The notes under the pieces were generated by a model. That model had not been told where the DNA came from, made no database searches, and saw nothing but the letters and a program-made list of their open reading frames with translations. This document shows, one piece after another, positions 7,858 through 16,096 of a stretch of 62,478 bases of DNA. The DNA comes from JANLSO01 sp031362405 (GTDB taxonomy: Bacteria; Actinomycetota; Thermoleophilia; Miltoncostaeales; Miltoncostaeaceae), in the NCBI GenBank assembly GCA_031362405.1, contig JANLSO010000089.1:1-62478 (forward strand), read 5' to 3'. Position numbers and translations under genes: made by a program. Within the stretch, counting starts at the first letter, position 1, and every line of letters begins with the position of its first letter.

Positions 7858-8121
7858 CTACTCCTCGATGTAGATCGCGATGGTCTCGGCGAGAACCCCG
7901 TCGTACTCCTCCGCAGCCTTGCCCTCGTCCGACTCCAGCAGCGCCATCATGGCGTCCATGTCCGGGACGTCCATGATCAGGCCGACGTTGTTGCGGTTCT
8001 GGGGATTGACGAACGTTCGGATGTTGGTCACCCCGATCGTGGTGAAAATCTCTGCGCGCTTGGGTGAGGCGAGCCAGTGCGCGGTGTCCTTGACGTCGTG
8101 GGTAGCGATCACGGTCGGCAT
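7858..8121 (-). CDS. Small alpha/beta-barrel protein, unknown function
   Basis: 87 aa with ribosome site AGGAGA before ATG 8121. The sequence MPTVIATHDVKDTAHWLASP, then GVTNIRTFVNP, then VGLIMDVPDMDAMMALLES, then GKAAEEYDGVLAETIAIYIEE has the rhythm of a single ferredoxin-like barrel subunit. A truncated relative of its last 30 residues lies at 1591-1684. I do not know its role. Confidence 0.7.
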   Translation of the reverse strand: MPTVIATHDVKDTAHWLASPKRAEIFTTIGVTNIRTFVNPQNRNNVGLIMDVPDMDAMMALLESDEGKAAEEYDGVLAETIAIYIEE

Positions 8122-8357
8122 GAGGTCTCCTGACCCTGGCCCTGCGTGGATGGGTTCTGGCCACCATATGGCACCGCCGGCTCGGCCTGCGAAACGCGTC
8201 GCGTCATCCCGGCCTCGCGTCCCTCATGGCCGGAGCGCACGCTGATGTTCCACCCGTCCGTCCTCGAACCCGGGGTGCTCTCGGTCCCGCTGGACCGCCG
8301 ACGGGAGCGCTCCTCGTCGCGTGCCGATCAGTCGGAATCCCGGCCGAACGGGGTCTG

Positions 8358-8434
8358 CAGGTCCGGTTTCAGTTCAATCCCGTTAGCCCGTTGGTCCGCG
8401 AGAGGCACCCTCGCGCCCGGCGGGGGCGCGAGGG
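8358..8434 (+). repeat. Box-plus-hairpin repeat, copy D (diverged)
   Basis: The box at 8358-8387 keeps the AGTTCAATCCCG core, while its left half is diverged and slightly shorter. The hairpin at 8408-8434 has an 11-bp stem (CCCTCGCGCCC) and a 5-nt loop. It lies about 35 bp beyond the point where similarity of the restriction-gene remnant ends. The interval 8122-8357 holds no gene I can support. Confidence 0.6.
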
Positions 8435-9315
8435 ACGGGCAGAGGCGGGCCGTTCCAGACGGCCTCTCGCCCGCGCTGGATGGTGGAGATCGTGACGCGC
8501 GCGACCGGGTCGATGGTGTTCGCCGCGAGGTGCTGGACGTTGTAGAGCTCGGTGAACTTGCGGCCGTCGTCGGGGGTGGTGAAGCCCTGGAACTCCTTGA
8601 GCGTCTGACGGCCGAGGTTGGCCCGATCGACCAGGAACAGGATGCGCCGCGCGTCGGCGTGCTTCACCAAACGGTAGGCGATGTTGGCCGCGGTGAAGGT
8701 CTTGCCCGAGCCCGTGGCCATCTGGATCAGCGAGCGCGGCTTGCCGAGGGCGAGCGACTGCTCGAGGTTGCGGATCGCCCGGATCTGGGCGGGCCAAAGA
8801 CCGCCTTCGGGAAGATCGGGCAGCACCCGCAGGCGGTGACGAAGGGTGGGCGCACGCGGGTGACGGCGCAGATCGGCGACCGCGGCGGCGAGGGTCTCGG
8901 GGCGCAGGAACCAGAACACCTGGCGGCTGGAGGCCTCGGGGTCGAGCGTGTTGGTGAAGCGCGTCTCGACGCCGGTCGACTGGTAGACGAAGGGCAGGGC
9001 ACCCTCGATCGCCGCCTCGACGTGATCGGGCAGGCCGTCGACGTACTTGCCGGTCTGCCAGGCCACGCCGGTCAGCGTCTCACCCTCCTTCTTAGCCTCG
9101 ATCACCCCCACGGGGGCTCCGTCGACGAACAGCAGGTAGTCGACGCGCCCGTGGGGCGGGCGCAGGATGAACTCGCGCACGGCCACGCCCCGCGATGCGG
9201 TGAGGTTCGCGCGGGAGTAGTCGTGGACGACCCAACCGGCGGCGACCAGCATGCGGTCGATCTGCATCCGGGCGCGCGCCTCGGGGGTGAGGTAGGCGAG
9301 GCTCGGGTCGGGCAT
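8383..9315 (-). pseudogene. hsdR: Type I restriction HsdR subunit, truncated after motif I region
   Basis: From ATG 9315 the frame gives about 297 recognisable residues: an N-terminal nuclease region with a PD-(D/E)xK-like core (VDYLLFVDGAPVGVIEAKKE), then the SF2 Walker A motif MATGSGKTFTAANIAYRLV and ILFLVDRANLGRQTLKEF. Similarity ends at TISTIQRG (about 8470) and the frame runs into unrelated sequence up to the stop at 8383. Full HsdR proteins are about 800-1100 aa, so the motor C-terminus is missing. No hsdM or hsdS is in the window, so this is a relic. Confidence 0.85.
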
Positions 9316-9399
9316 CGCGCAATCTTGTCGGACCGAGCACCGTTCTCCTACCACCTGATGGGCCGCGGCGGCCGTGAGGCGCCGACGCGGCGGCGGCGG

Positions 9400-9816
9400 C
9401 TATTGGGCTCGCTTCGGCCCTGCCTTTGCGCCGGAGGCGTTGAGGGCAACCGCCGCACGGATCAGCTCTTGGAACGCTTCCGCGTCGACCTCTTCCCCCT
9501 CGTAGATGTCGATCGCGCGACGAGCGTTCCCTTCGAGACTCGAGTTGAAGAGGCGGGAGGAATCCTCGAGCGACGCCCCCTTGTGGAAGGTCAGCTTCAC
9601 CTTGTCCTTGTACGACTCGCCGGTACAGATGATCCCGTCGTGCTCCCACACGGGAACGCCCCTCCACTTCCACTCCTCGACGACGTCCGGAACTGTCTCG
9701 AGGATCAGCGTTCGCATCCTGCCAAGGGTCTGGCCGCGCCAATCGCCCAGGTCGACGATCCTCTGGTCGATCAACTCCGACGCCGACGGGCCCTCGGTCG
9801 AATCCGATTTCGTCAT
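9400..9816 (-). CDS. DUF1801 (YdhG-like) protein
   Basis: 138 aa. The core GQTLGRMRTLILETVPDVVE, EWKWRGVPVW, YKDKVKLTFHKGASL and FNSSLEGNARRAIDIYEGE is typical of DUF1801/YdhG. That frataxin-like fold has no settled function, though iron-related roles have been suggested for some members. ATG 9816 is preceded by GAGGAGA. The SAM-methyltransferase gene upstream on the same strand ends 11 bp from this start, so they are probably co-transcribed. Confidence 0.8.
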   Translation of the reverse strand: MTKSDSTEGPSASELIDQRIVDLGDWRGQTLGRMRTLILETVPDVVEEWKWRGVPVWEHDGIICTGESYKDKVKLTFHKGASLEDSSRLFNSSLEGNARRAIDIYEGEEVDAEAFQELIRAAVALNASGAKAGPKRAQ

Positions 9817-9827
9817 GTCTCCTCCCC

Positions 9828-10625
9828 TCAGCCCAGCGGTTTGCGCGCGACGGCGAACAGCTTGCAGTAGTCGTAGACGAAGCCGTCCGGCCCCGATTCG
9901 GCGTGCAACGCAGCGTCGATGCGCTGGTCGAGTTCGCTGAACCCACCCGGCGGGTTACCCAGCAGGTGCCCGGCCACCGAGCGGGTGCGGGCCATGAATG
10001 CGTCGGGATCCGTGCTGCGCCGACGGCGCTCCATCCAGACGTCGACGGGCTCAAGACCGGCGGCGCGTAGGTCGACGGCGATCTCGTCGACGTCACGCTG
10101 ATTCTCGGCGAACCAGCCGGTCCACGCCGTCGGCGCGCCGATCCGTTCGAGCAACTCGCGCCATGCGTCCTCGCCGCCACGACCGGCGGTGAGGATGCCC
10201 ATGATGCCGCCCGGCCGCAGCGCGCGCGCCATCCGGGCCACGGCCGCCGGCTTGTCGGGGAACCAGTGCAACGCCATCGCGCAGATCACCGCGTCGAAGG
10301 CGCCGTCGGCGACGCCCATCTCCATGACATCCTCGGCGCGCAGCTCGACCTCGACGCCGGGGAACTCGTCGAGCTTGGCGGTGAAGACCTCCAGCATGCC
10401 CTCGGCCGGATCCACCCCGACGAGCGTTGAGACGTCGAAGCGGCGGATCATCGCCGCCGACGAGAAGCCCGTGCCGCACCCCACGTCGAGCACCCGCGAA
10501 TAGTCGCCGTCGGGCAGTGACATCACGAGCCGTTCGGAACCGGCGATGTTATGCCGCACAGCGGCGTCGTATGACTCGGCGGCCTTGCTGAAACCCTCGG
10601 GCGCGTCGCCGGTGGTCGTGGTCAT
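9828..10625 (-). CDS. Class I SAM-dependent methyltransferase
   Basis: 265 aa from ATG 10625, which has GAGGAG upstream; the in-frame TTG/ATG further out lacks a site. Motif I is VLDVGCGTGFSSAAMI, the acidic loop is LVGVDPAEGMLEV, then VEVELRAEDVMEMGVADG, motif IV FDAVICAMALHWFPD and LRPGGIMGILTAG. The family methylates diverse small molecules and the substrate is not predictable. Followed by the DUF1801 gene on the same strand. Confidence 0.85.
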   Translation of the reverse strand: MTTTTGDAPEGFSKAAESYDAAVRHNIAGSERLVMSLPDGDYSRVLDVGCGTGFSSAAMIRRFDVSTLVGVDPAEGMLEVFTAKLDEFPGVEVELRAEDVMEMGVADGAFDAVICAMALHWFPDKPAAVARMARALRPGGIMGILTAGRGGEDAWRELLERIGAPTAWTGWFAENQRDVDEIAVDLRAAGLEPVDVWMERRRRSTDPDAFMARTRSVAGHLLGNPPGGFSELDQRIDAALHAESGPDGFVYDYCKLFAVARKPLG

Positions 10626-10757
10626 GGGCTGGTCGCTCCTCGATGGATGGTGCGGATCGATGAAGCCTATGCCGGCGGCGGGATACACGCGTACGGCGCC
10701 AGAGCCGGGGCTCCGTCGATGACAGCACCACCTCGATCAGCGGCGGGGGTGTCCTTG

Positions 10758-11051
10758 TCAGGCGGTGGCGCGCACTCCGACGTGCAAGGTCACCTCACGA
10801 TCGGGGGCCGCCACAGCGGCGCGGGCGATTCCGATGAGCGCCTCGGCGTCGAGGTCGAAGCGTTGCGCGGCCGTGCGCAGGAAGTCGTCATAGGGCTCAT
10901 CGAGGTAGAGCACCTCGACGCCGGTCGGACGGTCGGAGGAATCAAAGGAGACGCGACAGCGGTAGTCGATCTCCTCGTTGTACGCCTCGCGGTCGAAAGG
11001 GATCAGATCGATCCACAGCGCGTTGGCCTGGCTGTCGAAGTCAGCCTTCAC
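10758..11051 (-). CDS. DUF2283 protein
   Basis: 97 aa with the DUF2283 pattern: FDSQANALWIDLIPFDREAY near the N-terminus, then CRVSFDSSDRPTGVEVLYLD. DUF2283 genes often follow small RelE/DUF4258-like genes. Here the DUF4258 gene is directly upstream and overlaps it by 11 bp. The pair looks like a toxin-antitoxin-type arrangement, which is unproven. Confidence 0.75.
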   Translation of the reverse strand: MKADFDSQANALWIDLIPFDREAYNEEIDYRCRVSFDSSDRPTGVEVLYLDEPYDDFLRTAAQRFDLDAEALIGIARAAVAAPDREVTLHVGVRATA

Positions 11052-11235
11052 GAACCCTCCTCCTCTCGAAGACCGTGATGACGACCGTTGAGTTGTCGGC
11101 GGCGATCACCACGCATATCCGCATCCCGCGGATTCGGCCCTCGATCCGCGGGTTGCCCCGATGATCCTGACCGGCCCGGATCGGATCCGCCAGCATCGTC
11201 GCGAGGTCGGCAATGGTGAGGCCGAGATGGCGCAT
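11041..11235 (-). CDS. DUF4258-like protein, possibly 5'-truncated
   Basis: 64 aa from ATG 11235: LTIADLATMLADPI, then RGNPRIEGRIRGMRICVVIA and NSTVVITVFERRRV. The usual DUF4258 N-terminus has an RHAxxRM-like helix. In the same frame just upstream I can read TRHARNE, but it is cut off by a TAG and has no start codon. The gene therefore either starts at the ATG and lacks its first strand and helix, or carries a nonsense codon. Confidence 0.6.
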   Translation of the reverse strand: MRHLGLTIADLATMLADPIRAGQDHRGNPRIEGRIRGMRICVVIAADNSTVVITVFERRRVREG

Positions 11236-11432
11236 CTCGTTGCGAGCATGTCTGGTGGGCTACAGCGATTCCATTGACCCCGTAGGCAACCGGGATCGGG
11301 CGCACCAATCTGCCCTCACCCGTGCCGATCCACGCACGAAACAGCCCAGCCCCAACCCCAGCGAACTACTCGGTAACGACGGCGAGCAGGACCGGGCGGC
11401 GGCGCCCGACCAACTCATTTGCTCCCGATAGA

Positions 11433-12089
11433 TCAGGCCTTGAGGCGTTTGGTGTCATGGGCCCACATGGCGATCTCGACGCGGTTGCGGGCCCCGAGCT
11501 TTCTCATGACGGCGGCGAGGTGGGTCTTTGCGGTGCTGAGGCTGATGAACAGCTCGTCGGCGATCTCGGCGTTGGTGCGACCGTTGGCCACCGCCAGAAG
11601 CACCTCCTCCTCGCGGTCGGTGAGCGGCTCAATCGGCTCGGCGGGTGGCCGTGCGGTACTCAGACCGGCGAACGTCGCGAGCAGTCGGGCGGTGACGCTC
11701 GGCGCGATGAGGGCGTCGCCGTTGGCCGCCGCACGGACCGCCTGGGCGAGCAGCTCGGGGCCCGCATCCTTTAAAAGAAAGCCGCGCGCCCCCGCCTTCA
11801 GGGCCCCATGGACGTACTCGTCGAGGTCGAAGGTGGTGATCACGACGATCGCCAGGGGGTCGTCGACGTCGGGCCCCGCCGGCTGGCGGGTGGCCTCGAT
11901 GCCGTCGAGGTGTGGCATGCGGATATCGAACAGGCACACATCGGGGCGAAGCTCGCGGGCGAGAGCGACCGCCTGGCGCCCATCGACCGCCTCGCCGACC
12001 ACCTCGATGCCCGGTTGAGCATCGAGGATCATGCGCAATCCCGCCCGGACGATGTCTTGATCGTCGGCGACGAGCACCCGAATCGTCAT
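11433..12089 (-). CDS. NarL/LuxR-type response regulator
   Basis: 218 aa from ATG 12089, which overlaps the kinase stop (ATGA). Receiver domain: VLVADDQDIVRAGLRMIL (acidic pocket), phospho-acceptor Asp in DVCLFDIRMP, the Thr switch in IVVITTFD and Lys in GFLLKDAG. C-terminal LuxR helix-turn-helix: EPLTDREEEVLLAVANGRTN, then AEIADELFISLSTAKTHLAA. It probably controls the divergent MMPL exporter, a frequent arrangement (inference). Confidence 0.93.
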   Translation of the reverse strand: MTIRVLVADDQDIVRAGLRMILDAQPGIEVVGEAVDGRQAVALARELRPDVCLFDIRMPHLDGIEATRQPAGPDVDDPLAIVVITTFDLDEYVHGALKAGARGFLLKDAGPELLAQAVRAAANGDALIAPSVTARLLATFAGLSTARPPAEPIEPLTDREEEVLLAVANGRTNAEIADELFISLSTAKTHLAAVMRKLGARNRVEIAMWAHDTKRLKA

Positions 12090-13234
12090 CGGGCGGCACC
12101 GTCTCGGGGCAGCACGGCGGCGACCGTCCAACCCGACTCAGGGCCCGGGCCCGCCTCGAATGTGCCGCCGAGGAGCGTCGCTCGCTCGCTCATGCCCGCG
12201 AGACCGTAGCCCGTCGAGGGCGTCCTGGGCGTTCCGGTCTCGCCGTCGTCGCGGACGGTCAACCGAACACGGTCTGGCTCGCCGTCAACTCTTACCTCGA
12301 TGCGGGTGGCGCCGCGAGCGTGTCGCACGGCGTTGGTGATCGACTCCTGGGCCAGGCGGTAGAGCGCGGTGTCGACAGACGGCCGCAGGTCGTCGAGGTT
12401 TCCCGACAGCTCGAGATCGACCCGCGGGCCGTTCGCAATCGAACGGGCGAGCTGCTCGATGTCGGCGACGCCCGGTTGCGGGGCGAGGTCGGGCTCCTCG
12501 CCGTGGCGAAGCGCGCGGACCATGGTGCGCATCTCGGAAAGCGTCCGTGACGCCTCCTCTTCGATGATCGCAAGAGCGGTGACGGCAGCGTCAGGTTGGG
12601 AGGCCGCGAGTGTGCGGCCCGCCTGAGCTTGGACGGCGATGGCCGAGACGTGGTGCGCGACCGTGTCGTGCAGTTCACGGGCCAGCTGCTCGCGTTCGCG
12701 CAGCGCGACGTGCTCCATATCGCGCAGTCGGGAGGCGTCCTGAAAGCGCACGACTGCGCCGAGCGCCGCGGCGAACAGCAGAACGAGGAACCCGCCCGCG
12801 ACATCGCCGGCGGTGATGGAATCACCGAAGGCGCTGAGCGTCGCCGGCACCAATATGATCGCCAGCCCGATCGCGGCCTCGCGACCCGTTCCCCAACGAA
12901 ACACCGCATAGGGCAGCAAAAGCACGAAGACCATCGTGTTCAGGCCCGTCCACCCGACACCGCCCACGATCGCCGCGATGTCAACGACGGTCACCGACCC
13001 GAAAGCGACGGCGACGGCGACCAGGGGCTTCGTCCGTCGCCAGAACAGCGTGGCCACGAGCGCCACCGCAAGCGCGATCGACACAGCTCGCCACGCCAGG
13101 TCGCTGGTGAGGGCCCCTTCGAGGATCGCCGCCGGAATCAGCGCGGCCGCGAGCGCCCAGTCTCGCCAGACACGCACGGGCGGCTCGGCAGCGCGGGGCT
13201 CGGACCACAGGGAACGCAGGGTGTTTGTGAACAC
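12086..13234 (-). CDS. HisKA_3-family sensor histidine kinase
   Basis: 382 aa from a GTG at 13234; a TTG at 13309 would extend it by 25 residues. The N-terminal half has several hydrophobic helices (LAAALIPAAILEGAL; AVSIALAVALVATLFW; MVFVLLLPYAVF; GFLVLLFAAALGAVV) with only short loops, so the signal is likely sensed in or at the membrane. The dimerisation box LARELHDTVAHHVSAIAVQA holds the phospho-His, and the ATPase domain contains ESITNAVRHARG and GYGLAGMSERA. First gene of the kinase-regulator operon, divergent from the MMPL gene. Confidence 0.9.
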   Translation of the reverse strand: MFTNTLRSLWSEPRAAEPPVRVWRDWALAAALIPAAILEGALTSDLAWRAVSIALAVALVATLFWRRTKPLVAVAVAFGSVTVVDIAAIVGGVGWTGLNTMVFVLLLPYAVFRWGTGREAAIGLAIILVPATLSAFGDSITAGDVAGGFLVLLFAAALGAVVRFQDASRLRDMEHVALREREQLARELHDTVAHHVSAIAVQAQAGRTLAASQPDAAVTALAIIEEEASRTLSEMRTMVRALRHGEEPDLAPQPGVADIEQLARSIANGPRVDLELSGNLDDLRPSVDTALYRLAQESITNAVRHARGATRIEVRVDGEPDRVRLTVRDDGETGTPRTPSTGYGLAGMSERATLLGGTFEAGPGPESGWTVAAVLPRDGAAR

Positions 13235-13395
13235 CGACCAACCGTAGAGAACCGGAGCCCGCGGCGATATCGACCGAAAGCACGAGCCGGATTTCACCCG
13301 ATCGGCCAACGAACGGCGACCGAACCTCCGATGTGCGCGACGCAGGGCTCCTTCACGGTGGTCACGGCATCGACCAGCCCCTGAAGGAGTCAGCT

Positions 13396-15609
13396 ATGAC
13401 GAACGTTCTCGATCGACTGGGACGCTACGCGGTCCGGCAGCCGTGGCGTGTCATCGGCGCCTGGCTCATGGCGTCGGTGCTCATCGTCGGAGCGTCGGGG
13501 GCCTTCGGGAAGCAGCTCACCGACACGTTCGGTGTACCCGGGGCCGACTCCCAGAAGGCCCTAGAGCTGCTGTCAGCTGCAGGATCAGACCGCGCTGGGC
13601 TGACCGCCCAGGTGGTCGTGACGCCGCGAGACGGCGCAACGTTCTCCGAATCTGTCGAGGCGCGGGCCGCGCTCGTCGAGGTACGGGCGGCCATCGCTGA
13701 CCTACCGAATGTCGTGGCTGCGACGCGCCAGTCGATCTCGCCCGACGGCCGGGTCGCGGTGATCCGCGTCCAGTACCCCGTGATGGAGGATCTGAGCGTC
13801 GCCGACCTGCAGAACCTGAAAGGTGCCGTCGCCCAGGCGCGAGACGGCTCCCCACTTCAGATCGAGATGAGCGGCGACCTCTCCGCCCAGTTCGAAGAGC
13901 CCGAGACGGGCATCGGCGAGATGCTCGGCCTGATCGCGGCGATCGCCATTCTGCTGCTGGCGTTCGGGTCGCTCATCGCCGCCGGTCTGCCGATCGGGAT
14001 GGCGCTCTTCGGGCTCGCCATCGGGATCAGCTCGATGTCGCTGATCACCTACCTGGTCGACATTCCCAGCTGGGCACCCGACCTCGCCGCGATGGTCGGG
14101 CTCGGCGTCGGTATCGACTACGCCCTGCTGCTTGTGACCCGGCACCGCGAGCACCTGGCCCGGGGGCTGAGTGTCGAGGAATCGGTCGGTCGCGCGGTCG
14201 CCACGGCCGGCCAGGCGGTGATCTTCGCGGGCGGAACCGTCGTCATCGCGATCCTCGGTCTGGGTGTCGCCGGGGTTCCGGTCTTGACGGCGGCGGGTAT
14301 CGCCACCTCGGTGATCGTCCTGATCATGGTGATCGCATCGATCACCCTGATTCCCGCTTTTCTGGGGATCGCCGGGCTCCGGATCGACCGCCTCGGGCTG
14401 CCACGCCGCAGGGCCGCGGCCGATGAGGGCGGCGGCGGCGGCGCCCGCTGGGAGCGCTGGGGTCGGCACGTATCCGGCCATGCCACGGCCTACGCGATCG
14501 GCACGACCGTCGTGCTTTTGGCCGTCGCGGCGCCGATACTGGCCCTGCGGCTGGGTAACCCCGACGCGGGCACTTTGCCCGAGACCCGCACCGAGCGCCG
14601 GGCGTACGACCTCGTTGCCCGGGGCTTCGGTCCCGGAAGCAACGGTCCGCTGGTGATCGCCGTCGACATCGCGCAGGATCCCGGTGTTGTCGAGCGCCTG
14701 GCCGGCGCAATCAGGGGCGCCAAGGGCGTCGCCTCGGTCGAGCCGCCGGAGGTCGACACCGAAGCCGGAGTGGCGACGCTGGTGGCCTTCCCAACGACCT
14801 CGCCGCAGGACGCCGCGACCCTCGACACGATCAATCGCCTGCGGGGCGAGGTCTTCCCGCCCGTTCTTGGCGACAGCCCCGCCCGGGCTCACGTCGGTGG
14901 TCAGACGGCGACGATGGCCGATGTCGCCGACCGGGTCAGCGAGCGCATACCGCTGTTCATCGCGGCGGTGATCTTTTTGTCGTTCGTTCTTTTGACCGTG
15001 GTCTTCCGGTCGATCGTCGTCGCGATCAAGGCGGCGCTGCTGAACCTGCTGAGCGTCGGCGCCGCCTACGGAGTGCTGGTGATGGTATTCCAGTGGGGAT
15101 GGGGCATGAGTCTCATCGGGCTTGAGTCGACGGTGCCGATCATCTCGTTCGTGCCCATGTTCATGTTCGCCATCCTCTTCGGGCTGTCCATGGACTACGA
15201 GGTCTTCCTGCTGTCACGGGTCCGTGAGGAGTACCTCGCCAGCGGCGACAACCACACCTCGGTGATTAAGGGCATCGCCGGCACGGCCCGGGTGATCACC
15301 TCGGCCGCCCTGATCATGATCTCGGTATTCGCGGGCTTCGTGCTGGGTAGCGACCCGATGACCAAGATGTTCGGTCTCGGCCTGGCGACTGCCATCTTCA
15401 TCGATGTCACGATCGTGCGCCTGATCCTGGTGCCCGCGACGATGACGCTGCTGGGCGACGCCAACTGGTGGATTCCCCGCTGGCTCGACCGCTTGTTGCC
15501 GACGATCGACATCGACAGTGACCCCGGCCTCGTCCCGCCGGGGAGCACCGAGGTCGCCGCCGAAACCGCGTCGGGGAACTGGCCGATTCGGGAGGGTGGC
15601 GGCGCGTGA
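13396..15609 (+). CDS. MMPL/RND-type exporter
   Basis: 737 aa from ATG 13396, behind a strong AAGGAG site. It has the two-fold MMPL architecture: an N-terminal helix (ALMASVLIVGASGAFG region), an extracytoplasmic loop, a helix bundle with GLGVGIDYALLLVTRHREHL, then a second half with FAILFGLSMDYEVFLLSRVR. Both repeats carry the conserved intramembrane Asp-Tyr pair (GIDYALLL, SMDYEVFL) used for proton coupling in this superfamily. Likely substrates are lipids, pigments or drugs. Probably regulated by the divergent kinase-regulator pair. Confidence 0.92.
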   Translation: MTNVLDRLGRYAVRQPWRVIGAWLMASVLIVGASGAFGKQLTDTFGVPGADSQKALELLSAAGSDRAGLTAQVVVTPRDGATFSESVEARAALVEVRAAIADLPNVVAATRQSISPDGRVAVIRVQYPVMEDLSVADLQNLKGAVAQARDGSPLQIEMSGDLSAQFEEPETGIGEMLGLIAAIAILLLAFGSLIAAGLPIGMALFGLAIGISSMSLITYLVDIPSWAPDLAAMVGLGVGIDYALLLVTRHREHLARGLSVEESVGRAVATAGQAVIFAGGTVVIAILGLGVAGVPVLTAAGIATSVIVLIMVIASITLIPAFLGIAGLRIDRLGLPRRRAAADEGGGGGARWERWGRHVSGHATAYAIGTTVVLLAVAAPILALRLGNPDAGTLPETRTERRAYDLVARGFGPGSNGPLVIAVDIAQDPGVVERLAGAIRGAKGVASVEPPEVDTEAGVATLVAFPTTSPQDAATLDTINRLRGEVFPPVLGDSPARAHVGGQTATMADVADRVSERIPLFIAAVIFLSFVLLTVVFRSIVVAIKAALLNLLSVGAAYGVLVMVFQWGWGMSLIGLESTVPIISFVPMFMFAILFGLSMDYEVFLLSRVREEYLASGDNHTSVIKGIAGTARVITSAALIMISVFAGFVLGSDPMTKMFGLGLATAIFIDVTIVRLILVPATMTLLGDANWWIPRWLDRLLPTIDIDSDPGLVPPGSTEVAAETASGNWPIREGGGA

Positions 15610-16096
15610 CAGGGCCACGCTGCACGCCGGCATGGATCGCCACCCAGTGTGCCCGCGGTGAGCGAACAATCACCGGGGGCACACAGATGCTGCGGGATAT
15701 CACCAAATCGGCGCTCAGGCGCGCGGGCCTGCTCGAGCCGGCGAAGCAGTGAGGACTGGCCGATGCCGATGCCCCCTCCACACGCTTTCACCCGACCTGC
15801 TGGTCGGATTGGTGCGCGCGTTCGACCGCCAGGCGTCGTACGCGGCCCCGGCGACCACGCCGTTTCGCACGAGAAGGTCACCGCGAACCCGAACGAGTTC
15901 ACAGCCGATGTCGATCGCATCTCCCTCTTCAAGGGTTCCTACTCCACTGCCCTGTTCGAGACGATCGGGCGGGGGGAGGACCTTCCCCCGGTCGGCATCG
16001 CAGTCATCGACGTCGAGGCGCCGAGCCTGAAACGGCGTTCACCGACCTGAAACACCACGTAACACCGGCCCGGGAACGGCACCAAAGATCGGTAGC
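15610..16096. other. 487-bp gap with no confident gene
   Basis: A plus-strand frame up to 16050 ends with a protein-like stretch (EFTADVDRISLFKGSYSTAL, then FETIGRGEDLPPVGIAVIDV). It has no clear start, and the upstream part looks random. A second stretch, LRDITKSALRRAGLLEPAKQ, ends at a TGA near 15752. These look like relics of one or two genes that I cannot name. Confidence 0.35.

Noticed and set aside
5042..8434. The box repeats as integron attC sites
   Set aside because: attC sites need complementary GTTRRRY/RYYYAAC ends and bulged inner boxes. The box here does not pair with anything at the far side of its hairpin, and no integrase gene is seen.
8146..9870. A 574-codon plus-strand frame over hsdR and DUF1801
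   Set aside because: Covers two recognisable minus-strand genes and repeat D; the translated product has no domain features.
13702..14892. A long minus-strand frame over the MMPL gene
   Set aside because: Asp/Arg-rich and featureless; the plus strand carries conserved transporter motifs with a strong ribosome site.
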